From WTJD01 sp964225175 (GTDB lineage Bacteria > Pseudomonadota > Gammaproteobacteria > Xanthomonadales > SZUA-36), in NCBI GenBank assembly GCA_964225175.1, contig CAXQNK010000075.1:1-30156 (forward strand): a DNA stretch of 30,156 nt, in the 5' to 3' direction. The position numbers and the translations under genes were made by a program. Shown piece after piece: positions 1-7,298 of this stretch. The notes under the pieces are model-generated. The model worked only from the letters and a program-made list of their open reading frames with translations. It was not told the DNA's origin and searched no databases. Position 1 is the stretch's first letter. Every line of letters begins with the position of its first letter.

Positions 1-75
1 TACACGCGTGGCAATTAACATCACGTGACGCAGCCCGCATCAAAAATAGATGAGGATTTTTTCTAAGACGGGAAA
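1..75 (+). pseudogene. glnA: Interrupted N-terminal segment of glnA (codons 24-48) with two in-frame TAA stops
   Basis: Read in the frame of the downstream glnA, these 25 codons align without gaps to residues 24-48 of E. coli GlnA (recalled family sequence): Y-T-R-G-N-stop-H-H-V-T, then P-A-S-K-I-D-E-D-F-F-stop-D-G-K. The two TAA codons, at 16-18 and 64-66, fall exactly where E. coli has Glu29 and Glu45. Similarity on both sides of each stop shows this is glnA coding sequence, not a leader. No frameshift is needed, and a single G to T change (GAA to TAA) would explain each stop. TAA ends ntrB, ntrC, dtd and polA normally here, so recoding is unlikely. Either the gene is a pseudogene or the sequence is wrong at this edge. 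Confidence 0.75.
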
Positions 76-1341
76 ATGTTCGACGGCTCATCCATCGCAG
101 GCTGGAAAGACATTAATGAATCCGACATGGTGCTTATGCCCGACCCTGACGCCGTTTTCATGGATCCATTCACGGAGCAGAAGACGCTGGTGGTTCGTTG
201 TGACGTTCTGGAGCCAGACACCCTGGAAGGCTACACACGCTGTCCTCGTTCCCTGGCCAAGAGGGCGGAGGCCTACCTTAAGACCAGCGGCCTTGCCGAC
301 ACCGCGTTTTTCGGTCCGGAGCCGGAATTTTTTGTTTTTGACGATGTGCGTTTTGGCAATGAGGTGTCTGGTGCGTACTACCACATCGATTCCGAAGAGG
401 CGGCCTGGAACACCGGCACCGAGTTTGAGGGCGGCAACCTCGGCCACCGCACACGGGTCAAGGGCGGCTACTTCCCGGTGCCCCCAGTGGACTCGCTGCA
501 TGACCTGCGTGCCGATATCTGCGATGTGCTCACCGGTATGGGCATAGACGTGGAAGTTCACCATCACGAGGTGGGCACCGCTGGGCAATGCGAAATCGGG
601 ACGCGGTTTGATACGTTGACCCGAAAGGCTGACCAGTTGCTCATGTTTAAATATGCCGTGCACAACGTGGCCCACAGGGCCGGCAGGACAGCCACCTTCA
701 TGCCCAAGCCCCTGGTCGGAGATAACGGCTCTGGCATGCATGTTCACCAGTCACTGTCTCTGGGCGGGCACAATCTTTTCTCGGGAGAGGAGTATGGTGG
801 CTTGTCCACGACTGCGCTGCACTACATCGGTGGTATTTTCAAGCACGCTCGCGCGATCAACGCCTTTGCGAACTCCACGACCAATAGCTACAAACGGCTG
901 GTCCCCGGCTTTGAAGCGCCGGTCATGCTGGCCTACTCGGCTCGCAACCGCTCCGCCTCCTGCCGAATCCCGCACGTGCCCTCACCCAAGGCGCGCCGCA
1001 TCGAGATCCGTTTTGGTGATCCCGCCGGCAACGCCTATCTGATGTTCGCTGCCATGTTGATGGCGGGGCTCGATGGCATCGTCAACAAAATCAGCCCCGG
1101 AGCGCCCCTGGACAAGGATTTATACGACTTGCCACCCGAGGAGGAAGCGGGCATCCCAACGGTATGCCACAGCCTGGATCAGGCCCTGGAAGCACTGGAT
1201 TCTGATCGGGAGTTCCTGAAGGCTGGCGGGGTGTTCAGCGATGATCTCATCGATGGTTACTTGGCGCTCAAAATGGACGAGGTCACACGCTTCAGAATGT
1301 CGACGCATCCCGTCGAATTCGACATGTACTATTCTATCTAG
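76..1341 (+). CDS. glnA: Glutamine synthetase type I, open part (N-terminally truncated)
   Basis: Glutamine synthetase makes glutamine from glutamate, ammonia and ATP as a cytoplasmic dodecamer. The open frame has 421 codons and starts at the Met of the MFDGSSIAGWK motif, which is residue 49 of the 469-residue E. coli protein; the C-terminus matches full length. Seen: the FGPEPEFF metal-ligand motif, VEVHHHEVGTAGQ, NGSGMHVHQS, the SYKRLVPGFEAPV segment, and the adenylylation site LYDLPPE, whose Tyr (codon at 1123) corresponds to Tyr397. This is therefore the adenylylated GS-I type. The open frame lacks the first strands of the N-terminal domain because of the two upstream TAA codons, and ATG 76 has no well-placed ribosome binding site, so it is probably not the natural start. 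The gene heads a glnA-DUF4124-ntrB-ntrC cluster; its promoter lies outside the window. Confidence 0.93.
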   Translation: MFDGSSIAGWKDINESDMVLMPDPDAVFMDPFTEQKTLVVRCDVLEPDTLEGYTRCPRSLAKRAEAYLKTSGLADTAFFGPEPEFFVFDDVRFGNEVSGAYYHIDSEEAAWNTGTEFEGGNLGHRTRVKGGYFPVPPVDSLHDLRADICDVLTGMGIDVEVHHHEVGTAGQCEIGTRFDTLTRKADQLLMFKYAVHNVAHRAGRTATFMPKPLVGDNGSGMHVHQSLSLGGHNLFSGEEYGGLSTTALHYIGGIFKHARAINAFANSTTNSYKRLVPGFEAPVMLAYSARNRSASCRIPHVPSPKARRIEIRFGDPAGNAYLMFAAMLMAGLDGIVNKISPGAPLDKDLYDLPPEEEAGIPTVCHSLDQALEALDSDREFLKAGGVFSDDLIDGYLALKMDEVTRFRMSTHPVEFDMYYSI

Positions 1342-1380
1342 ACGCCCTGCCGCGCTTTAATGCAAGGCAGGCCCAAGGAC

Positions 1381-1404
1381 ACCGGCCGGGATCGTCCGGC
1401 CGGT
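1381..1404 (+). other. Strong hairpin between glnA and the DUF4124 gene
   Basis: A perfect 9-bp inverted repeat, ACCGGCCGG / CCGGCCGGT, with a 6-nt loop lies 40 bp after the glnA stop. It is followed by GAAAAAAGGAG, not by a run of T, so it is not a classical intrinsic terminator. It ends a few bases before the ribosome binding site of the next gene. It may cap or stabilise the abundant glnA mRNA, or lower expression of the downstream genes (inference). Confidence 0.5.
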
Positions 1405-1423
1405 GAAAAAAGGAGTTTTGCCA

Positions 1424-2002
1424 ATGATTGAACGAGCCAGCGGCCTTCTGCACGTCGGCCTCCTCATCTGCCTGAGTTGCTTCGCACTGAGCGGCTTTGC
1501 GCAGGTTTATAAAACCGTCGACGAGGATGGCAATGTGGTTTACACCGACCAAGCCCCGGAACCTGATGCAGAACCAATGAAACTTCCTGAGCTGAGCGTG
1601 GTGTCAACAGTGGAGCGGCCCTCGGTGGAGCAGCAGGACGATACGGAAGAGGGTGTCGAGGAAGTGACTGATATCCGCGAGTTGCGCGAAGGGTATCGCG
1701 ATTTCCGCATTACCAGCCCGACCCAGGAGGAGACCATACAAGGCACAGCCAATAGCCTTCTGGTGACGTGGGACGCTCAGTATCGGCTGCAACCGGGTAT
1801 GTCGGTGGTCGTATCCGTGGATGGAAATCGTCAGCCAGCCACGGCCAGTTACAGCATTACGGTCGAGCAGATTGACCGGGGAGAGCACACGGTGTCTGCA
1901 CAGCTGTTTGACGCTCGAAACCGAGTCATTGCAGAGGCTTCACCGGTTGTCTTTTTCATGCGCCAGGGCACTGTCAGTCAGCCTCGGCGGGGTCCAAGAT
2001 AG
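1424..2002 (+). CDS. DUF4124 domain-containing secreted protein
   Basis: A 192-residue protein of unknown function. The N-terminus has a signal peptide (hydrophobic core LLHVGLLICLSCFAL, likely cleavage after SGFA). Next comes the short DUF4124 domain, recognisable by QVYKTVDEDGNVVYTDQAP, an acidic linker, and a C-terminal part of beta-strand character (about residues 95-185, from DFRITSPTQEE) that resembles an Ig-like fold. It should act in the periplasm. ATG 1424 is chosen over the upstream GTG 1403 because AAAGGAG stands 8 nt before it and it gives a normal signal peptide. A DUF4124 gene between glnA and ntrB is common in gammaproteobacteria; a role in nitrogen metabolism is not shown. Confidence 0.85.
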   Translation: MIERASGLLHVGLLICLSCFALSGFAQVYKTVDEDGNVVYTDQAPEPDAEPMKLPELSVVSTVERPSVEQQDDTEEGVEEVTDIRELREGYRDFRITSPTQEETIQGTANSLLVTWDAQYRLQPGMSVVVSVDGNRQPATASYSITVEQIDRGEHTVSAQLFDARNRVIAEASPVVFFMRQGTVSQPRRGPR

Positions 2003-2013
2003 CGCGTGCATCG

Positions 2014-3036
2014 ATGCTGGAATTACTGGACACGGCAGTCATTCGGCTTGATGCAGGGCGTTGTATCGTCAGCTTGAACCAGGCTGCGGAAAACTGCCTT
2101 GGCAACAGCCGGCAGCATGTCATGGGCGCTTGCCTGCCGGATGCCACTCCGCTGCCCGAGGACATGCTGAGGGCGCTGCGCGGGGTAGACATCGACTCGG
2201 GGCCCCGGCATCTGAGAGATTGCGAGCTTCCCGGTGGTGTATACGAATGCATGATTCAGCCCCTGCAGGACGGCGGTTTCCTCCTCGAACTGCATGACAT
2301 GCAGATGGAGCGGCAGGTCAGCCAGATACAGCAGCGGGAAATCCAGACCGGCATGCTGGATCTGTTGCGACGCAATCTCGGGCATGAATTGCGAAATCCG
2401 CTGGGTGGAATCCGAGGCGCAGCGCAAATGCTTGGGGAAGAACTTGTCGACGAGGAGCAGGTTCTCCTCGCCAACCTGATCATGCGCGAAGTCGACCGAA
2501 TAGAAGAATTGATTCGCCGTTTTGGCCGCCCGCGGCTGACTCGAAGCAAAGCCGATATACACCAAGTGCTGGATGAGGCCATCGACGTGCTGCTGGCAGA
2601 ATCCAGGGGCAAGTTCGAGGTCCAGAGGGACTACGACCCCAGTATTCCACTCTTGCCGGGTGACGCCTCAGCGCTTCGCCAGGTGTCGCTGAACTTGCTG
2701 AGAAATGCCCAGCAGGCCGGAGCCCGGCACCTGAAGATGAAGACACGAATTGAGCACGGCTCGGCGTTGATGCAGCCAGGGCAGAGCACCCTTGCGCGCG
2801 TGGATATTGAGGACGACGGAGAGGGCGTGCCGGAGGATCTGCGGGCGTTCCTGTTTCTGCCGCTGGTGACGAGTCGTCGCGATGGAACGGGGTTGGGCTT
2901 GGCGCTGGCGCAACAGATTGCAGCGGCGCACGGAGGGCTGTTGTCTTTCGAGCCGCTGGCCATGGGCAGTCGGTTCAGCCTGCGTCTGCCCCTGAATGAA
3001 TTGGCCAATGAGTCCGCGAGGCCTGTGAATGACTAA
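2014..3036 (+). CDS. ntrB: Nitrogen regulation sensor kinase NtrB (GlnL)
   Basis: A 340-residue soluble histidine kinase that phosphorylates NtrC under nitrogen limitation and, with PII, dephosphorylates it under nitrogen excess. Domains: N-terminal PAS (about 1-95), then HisKA with the H-box NLGHELRNPLGG (phospho-acceptor His124), then a HATPase with N-box LNLLRNAQQAG, G1 box DDGEGVPEDL and G2 box GTGLGLALAQQIA. There are no membrane segments, as expected for NtrB. The size is close to E. coli NtrB (349). It starts 11 bp after the DUF4124 stop with no clear ribosome binding site, suggesting translational coupling. Its last 8 bases (ATGACTAA) contain the ntrC start codon, so the two proteins are co-translated. 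Confidence 0.95.
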   Translation: MLELLDTAVIRLDAGRCIVSLNQAAENCLGNSRQHVMGACLPDATPLPEDMLRALRGVDIDSGPRHLRDCELPGGVYECMIQPLQDGGFLLELHDMQMERQVSQIQQREIQTGMLDLLRRNLGHELRNPLGGIRGAAQMLGEELVDEEQVLLANLIMREVDRIEELIRRFGRPRLTRSKADIHQVLDEAIDVLLAESRGKFEVQRDYDPSIPLLPGDASALRQVSLNLLRNAQQAGARHLKMKTRIEHGSALMQPGQSTLARVDIEDDGEGVPEDLRAFLFLPLVTSRRDGTGLGLALAQQIAAAHGGLLSFEPLAMGSRFSLRLPLNELANESARPVND

Positions 3037-4429
3037 CCCCCGAAAAGTCTGGGTGGTCGATGACGACCAGGCCATTCGCTTCGTTTTAGAGCGCGCACTG
3101 AAAAAAGCGGAATACCGTGTTCGGGGCTTCGGCACCGTGGCGGAAATTTCCGTAGCCCTCGAGCGGGGGCATCCCGACGTGATTGTGACCGACATCCATT
3201 TGCCGGACGCTGATGGGCTCAGTGTGCTTAATCGCCTCGACACCCTGGGAAAAGAAATCCCGGTGATTGCGATTACCGGTTATTCGGATCTCGACCAGGC
3301 GGTATCCGCGTTTCAGAAAGGTGTATTCGAGTACATTGCCAAGCCCTTTGATCTTGAGCAAGTCATCACCGTCGTTGATCGTGCCATTGCCAGCACGCAA
3401 CCGAATACCCCCCGTCACGAGGAATTTTCGGGCAGCCGGCTGATTGGCGATTCGCCTGCCATGCAGGAGGTTTTTCGAACCATAGGTCGATTGTCACGAT
3501 CGGCGATCAGCGTCCTGATTACCGGCGAAACGGGCACGGGCAAGGAGGTGGTCGCCCGCGCTTTGCATGAGCACAGTCCCAAGGCGCAAGGTCCCTTCGT
3601 TGCTATCAACACAGCGGCCATTCCCTCAGAACTTCTTGAGTCAGAATTGTTCGGTCATGAACGCGGCGCTTTCACCGGAGCACATGCCCGCCGGGCGGGA
3701 CGCTTCGAGGAGGCTTCCGGCGGCACCCTGTTCCTTGATGAAATTGGAGACATGCCGCTCACGTTGCAGACCCGTTTGTTGCGTGTTTTGGCGGAAGGCG
3801 ATTTTTACCGGGTCGGGGGCAGGGACTTGTTGAACGCAGACGTGAGGGTGATCGCGGCTACACACCAGGACCTTGAAGGCAAAATTGATGCCGGTCTGTT
3901 CAGGGAGGATCTTTACCATCGACTGAATGTCATCAACATTGCCCTACCGCCGCTGCGAGAGCGACGGGACGACATTCCGCTTTTGGCGCGCTATTTCCTG
4001 CGCCTTGCCGCGAGGGACATGGGGCTCGAGGAAAAGGATTTTCGCCCGGAAACCTATGAAGTGCTGTCGGGATTGCGCTGGCCGGGCAACATTCGCCAGC
4101 TGCAAAACCTCTGTCAGCAGATGTGTGTCATGGCCCCCGGCGAGCGAATATTCCCGGAAGACCTGCCCCGGGACCTGACGCAACCGGTCAACGGTGAGCT
4201 TTCCGACGGCTGGTCGGAGCAACTCAGGGAATGGGTTCGGGGCGGACTCCAGGCCGGCCGGCCTGACCTGATGACGGAGGCCCGCGAGGCACTCGAAAAG
4301 GTAGCGCTGGACTGTGCGCTTGAATTCACGAATGGCAAGCGTATCGAGGCGGCTCGCTTGCTGGGTGTGGGCAGAAATACCCTGACCCGGAAACTCAAGG
4401 AACTGGGCGTTTCTTCCGATACCGCTTAA
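3029..4429 (+). CDS. ntrC: Nitrogen regulation response regulator NtrC (sigma-54 activator)
   Basis: A 466-residue enhancer-binding protein that activates sigma-54 promoters such as glnA. The receiver domain (about 5-120) has DDD near residue 11, phospho-acceptor Asp55 in VTDIHLPD and Lys105 in AKPFD. The AAA+ domain (about 140-370) has Walker A GETGTGK at 166-172, the sigma-54 contact loop GAFTGA at 213-218 and Walker B GTLFLDEIGD at 232-241. The C-terminal Fis-type helix-turn-helix is NGKRIEAARLLGVGRNTLTR. All catalytic motifs are intact, in contrast to the NtrX-like protein at 8672-10057. It overlaps ntrB by 8 bp. Its TAA stop shares the sequence TTAA (4426-4429) with the stop of the convergent dtd gene. 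Confidence 0.96.
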   Translation: MTNPRKVWVVDDDQAIRFVLERALKKAEYRVRGFGTVAEISVALERGHPDVIVTDIHLPDADGLSVLNRLDTLGKEIPVIAITGYSDLDQAVSAFQKGVFEYIAKPFDLEQVITVVDRAIASTQPNTPRHEEFSGSRLIGDSPAMQEVFRTIGRLSRSAISVLITGETGTGKEVVARALHEHSPKAQGPFVAINTAAIPSELLESELFGHERGAFTGAHARRAGRFEEASGGTLFLDEIGDMPLTLQTRLLRVLAEGDFYRVGGRDLLNADVRVIAATHQDLEGKIDAGLFREDLYHRLNVINIALPPLRERRDDIPLLARYFLRLAARDMGLEEKDFRPETYEVLSGLRWPGNIRQLQNLCQQMCVMAPGERIFPEDLPRDLTQPVNGELSDGWSEQLREWVRGGLQAGRPDLMTEAREALEKVALDCALEFTNGKRIEAARLLGVGRNTLTRKLKELGVSSDTA

Positions 4430-4899
4430 GTTTCAGGCGTTGCGGGTGGGACCTGCAGCCAGAATGTGACCGGACCGTCATTGACCAACTGCACCCTCAT
4501 GTGCGCGCCAAATTCTCCGGTCGCGCAGGCGCCCAATTGCTGCCGGGCTTTTTGCACCAGGTAATCGAACATCTGCCTGCCGTACTCCGGGGCTGCGGCG
4601 CTAGTGAAACTCGCCCGGTTACCCTTGTTGGTGTTGGCGGCCAGGGTGAACTGCGACACCAACAGCAGTTCACCATCAACCTGGCGTAGGTTGAGATTCA
4701 TTTTGCCTGCCTTATCATCAAACAGGCGGTATGCCAGAATTCTCTCCAGCAATCGGTCTGCCTGGGGCTGTTCATCATGCCGCTCGACGCCTATCAGTCC
4801 CAGAATTCCCCGGCCAATTGCACCGATGACACGGGGATGGCCAACAGGGTCGTTAACAATCACGCTGGCTTCCGATACTCTTTGCAATAATGCGATCAT
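4426..4899 (-). CDS. dtd: D-aminoacyl-tRNA deacylase
   Basis: Dtd hydrolyses D-aminoacyl-tRNA (and glycyl-tRNA-Ala), freeing tRNA in the cytoplasm. The family signatures are present: N-terminal MIALLQRVSEASV, SQFTLAANTNKGNRASF with the catalytic-site Thr, and the cross-subunit Gly-Pro motif NDGPVTF near the C-terminus. At 157 residues it is about 12 longer than the E. coli protein, mostly in the C-terminal tail. I chose ATG 4899 rather than 4908 because it gives the usual MIALLQRV start and AGGA lies 8 nt upstream. It is transcribed toward ntrC; the two genes overlap by the 4 bases of their stop codons, leaving no room for a terminator. Confidence 0.93.
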   Translation of the reverse strand: MIALLQRVSEASVIVNDPVGHPRVIGAIGRGILGLIGVERHDEQPQADRLLERILAYRLFDDKAGKMNLNLRQVDGELLLVSQFTLAANTNKGNRASFTSAAAPEYGRQMFDYLVQKARQQLGACATGEFGAHMRVQLVNDGPVTFWLQVPPATPET

Positions 4900-4965
4900 T
4901 GCGTTCATCCTGGCGGACCTGACACGGGAGCATGTTAGCAGTCCACCCGGCGCACGAGGAGCCTC

Positions 4966-5841
4966 ATGAAACTGAAACTATTGCAATGGCTCGCCCGCGC
5001 ACTGGGCTATCTGCCGGTCAGCTGGGCCGAAGCGCTGAGTCGGCCATTGGGCTGGATGGCCTGGAAAAGCGCCAAGACCCGCCGTAACAGCACGCGCAAA
5101 AACCTTGAAGCCTGCTATCCGGACGCCTCCAGGTCGATGCGAGAGCGGCTGGGGCAGGAGAGCATGCGGCACCTGGTCATGACGGTGCTGGAATCCGGTG
5201 TGTGCTGGTCAGGTAGTCCGAAACGAATACAGCGGATGTTTCTGGAGCCCGAAGGGATGGACTTGATTCCCGAGTTGCTTGCTGAGCGCCGGGGCCTGCT
5301 CGCCTTGGTGCCCCATTTCGGAAACTGGGAATTATTGAATCTCTGGGTCCAACTGCAGCACGACCTCATGGCGCTGTACAAACCTGGCAGCAGTCCGGAA
5401 CTCGAGGATGCGATGCTTCGGAACCGGAGCCGTTTCGGGTCCGTTCTCGTTCCTGCGAATTCGAGAGGTGTTCGGCAGATGATTTCTGGCGTCCGAGCCG
5501 GACGGTTGGTTGCTATTTTACCGGACCAGGATCCAGGTCACGGCCAGGGCCGGTTCGCTCCGTTCTTCGGCGTGCCTGCGTTAACCGCCACTTTGGCCAT
5601 TCGCCTGATCCAGAGAACGGATTGTGCGGTGATGTTCTGCGCGTGTCGACGTGCCGGCCGGGGGCGTTACCAGGCTCATTTTTTTGCGGCGGAAGGTGAT
5701 ATCCATGCTGATGATGTTGATGTCGCGCTGGCTGCTTTGAACCGGGGCGTGGAGAAAGTCATAGCGTTGGACCCGGCGCAGTATCTGTGGGCTTACAAGC
5801 GCTTCAAGTCGCGCCCCGACAAGGCAGCACCGTTTTATTGA
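4966..5841 (+). CDS. LpxL/HtrB-type lysophospholipid (lipid A) acyltransferase family protein
   Basis: A 291-residue inner-membrane-associated acyltransferase. The catalytic H-X4-E motif is HFGNWE at residues 117-122. Further family motifs are AILPDQDPGHGQGRFAPFFG (substrate pocket region) and the C-terminal YLWAYKRFKSRP. The N-terminus has a weakly hydrophobic segment, as in LpxL/LpxM. Members of this family transfer a secondary acyl chain to lipid A from acyl-ACP; some members act on other lipids, so the exact acceptor is uncertain. ATG 4966 has a good GAGGAG site 6 nt upstream. It diverges from dtd across about 65 bp and ends only 3 bp before the convergent trkH stop. Confidence 0.85.
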   Translation: MKLKLLQWLARALGYLPVSWAEALSRPLGWMAWKSAKTRRNSTRKNLEACYPDASRSMRERLGQESMRHLVMTVLESGVCWSGSPKRIQRMFLEPEGMDLIPELLAERRGLLALVPHFGNWELLNLWVQLQHDLMALYKPGSSPELEDAMLRNRSRFGSVLVPANSRGVRQMISGVRAGRLVAILPDQDPGHGQGRFAPFFGVPALTATLAIRLIQRTDCAVMFCACRRAGRGRYQAHFFAAEGDIHADDVDVALAALNRGVEKVIALDPAQYLWAYKRFKSRPDKAAPFY

Positions 5842-5844
5842 GGA

Positions 5845-7296
5845 TCAATCTCGCCAAAATATCGGGGTGAGCAGCACCAGCAGCGTGTAAATCTCCAGGC
5901 GGCCTGCAAGCATCGCAAACCCCAGAATCAGTTTGGCCGTGGAGCTCAGGTCCGAATAGTTGGCGCCCACCCCGGATAAACCCGGGCCTAGGTTGGTGAT
6001 GCTTGCGGCGGCGGCTGAAAAGGCCGTTACCGAATCGATGCCCGTGGCATTGAGCAAAACGGTAACCAACACGAAAGTGGCGATATAGAGAAAGAAAAAG
6101 CCCCAGATGGCATTCATAACGGAGTTCGATGCTGTTTGATCACCAATCTTGACCTGCGCCACGGCATGAGGGTGGATGAGGCGCCGGATCTCAAGTGCGG
6201 ACTGCCGATAAAGCAGTATTACGCGAATCACTTTCATGCCGCCAGCCGTGCTGCCCGCGCAGCCGCCAATGAAGGCCACACACATCATCATGATGGGAAC
6301 GAATCCCGTCCAGAGGTGGAATTGAGTGGATGTGAATCCTGTGGTGGTCATGGCGGAAACCACCTGGAATCCGCCAAAGCGGAATGCGTCAGTCAGCGAC
6401 TCGTAAGTGCCGCTGAAAAACAGGGATGCGGTTGTCAGAATCACCAGCCCGGTGAGCAGGCCCGCATACACCCGCAGCTCTGGGTCCGCAAAGTAGGATT
6501 GCATGCTGCCACGACGCCAGGCGGTGAAGTGCAGGGCGAAGTTGACCCCTGCGATGACCATGAACAGGGCGGCCACCATTTCAATGGTCGGGTTGTCGAA
6601 ATACGCCAGGTTGGCATCGTGGGTGGAAAACCCACCACTGGCCACGGTGCTGAACGCATGACTGATCGCGTCGAACAGCGTCATGCCGGCAAGCCAGTAG
6701 GCAAGCCCGCAGGTCAGCGTGATGCCGACGTAGATCATCCACAGAGCCTTGGCGGTTTCCGTGATGCGTGGAGTCAGCTTGGCATCCTTGATGGGCCCGG
6801 GCATTTCCGCGCGATACAGTTGCATTCCTCCAATGCGCAGGATCGGCAGAATGGCGACGGCCAACACGATAATGCCCATGCCGCCAAGCCACTGTAACTG
6901 CTGCCGATAAAACAGAATCCCGCGGGGCAGCGCCTCGATATTGGTAATGATGGTGGCTCCAGTCGTAGTCAATCCGGATAACGACTCGAACAGCGCATCG
7001 ATATATGACAGTTGCGGGGATTCAAGCAGCAGGAAGGGCAGTGCGCCGACCAGCGCAAGTGCGACCCAGCAGCCGACAACAATCAGAAACCCGTCATGTA
7101 ATCGCAACTCGCGCCGCACATGGCGCACAGGGATGAATATCAGCAGGCCCGTGGCAAAAAGGATACCGGCGCTGGTGAAAAAGAGTGACATTGTGCCGTC
7201 GTTGTAAATCCAGGAGACCAGAGCCGGTGGCGCCATCATCAGGCTGGAGGAGGCGATCAGGAAGCCGAGAATTCTCTGGATGGCGGACAGGCGCAT
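5845..7296 (-). CDS. trkH: Trk potassium uptake system membrane subunit TrkH
   Basis: A 483-residue K+ channel-like transporter of the inner membrane, gated by TrkA. It has four M1-P-M2 repeats, each with a selectivity-filter segment: LTTTGATI (repeat 1), STVASGGFST (repeat 2), MTTTGFTST (repeat 3) and TNLGPGLSG (repeat 4). The conserved GCAGSTAGGMKVIR sequence after repeat 3 is the intramembrane gating loop of the family. Length is normal (E. coli 483). It starts 2 bp after the trkA stop, so it is translated with trkA. It is the last gene of the minus-strand cluster and ends 3 bp from the convergent acyltransferase gene. Confidence 0.96.
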   Translation of the reverse strand: MRLSAIQRILGFLIASSSLMMAPPALVSWIYNDGTMSLFFTSAGILFATGLLIFIPVRHVRRELRLHDGFLIVVGCWVALALVGALPFLLLESPQLSYIDALFESLSGLTTTGATIITNIEALPRGILFYRQQLQWLGGMGIIVLAVAILPILRIGGMQLYRAEMPGPIKDAKLTPRITETAKALWMIYVGITLTCGLAYWLAGMTLFDAISHAFSTVASGGFSTHDANLAYFDNPTIEMVAALFMVIAGVNFALHFTAWRRGSMQSYFADPELRVYAGLLTGLVILTTASLFFSGTYESLTDAFRFGGFQVVSAMTTTGFTSTQFHLWTGFVPIMMMCVAFIGGCAGSTAGGMKVIRVILLYRQSALEIRRLIHPHAVAQVKIGDQTASNSVMNAIWGFFFLYIATFVLVTVLLNATGIDSVTAFSAAAASITNLGPGLSGVGANYSDLSSTAKLILGFAMLAGRLEIYTLLVLLTPIFWRD

Positions 7297-7298
7297 GG

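Noticed and set aside
16..66. TAA read as glutamate (alternative genetic code) in glnA
   Set aside because: TAA ends ntrB, ntrC, dtd and polA at the family-typical C-termini, and glutamate elsewhere is coded by GAA/GAG. Mutation or sequence error is far simpler.
6136..6897. 253-codon open frame on the plus strand opposite trkH
   Set aside because: It lies wholly antisense to a full-length TrkH with all four filter motifs. Its His/Gly/Gln-rich translation is a codon-bias shadow.
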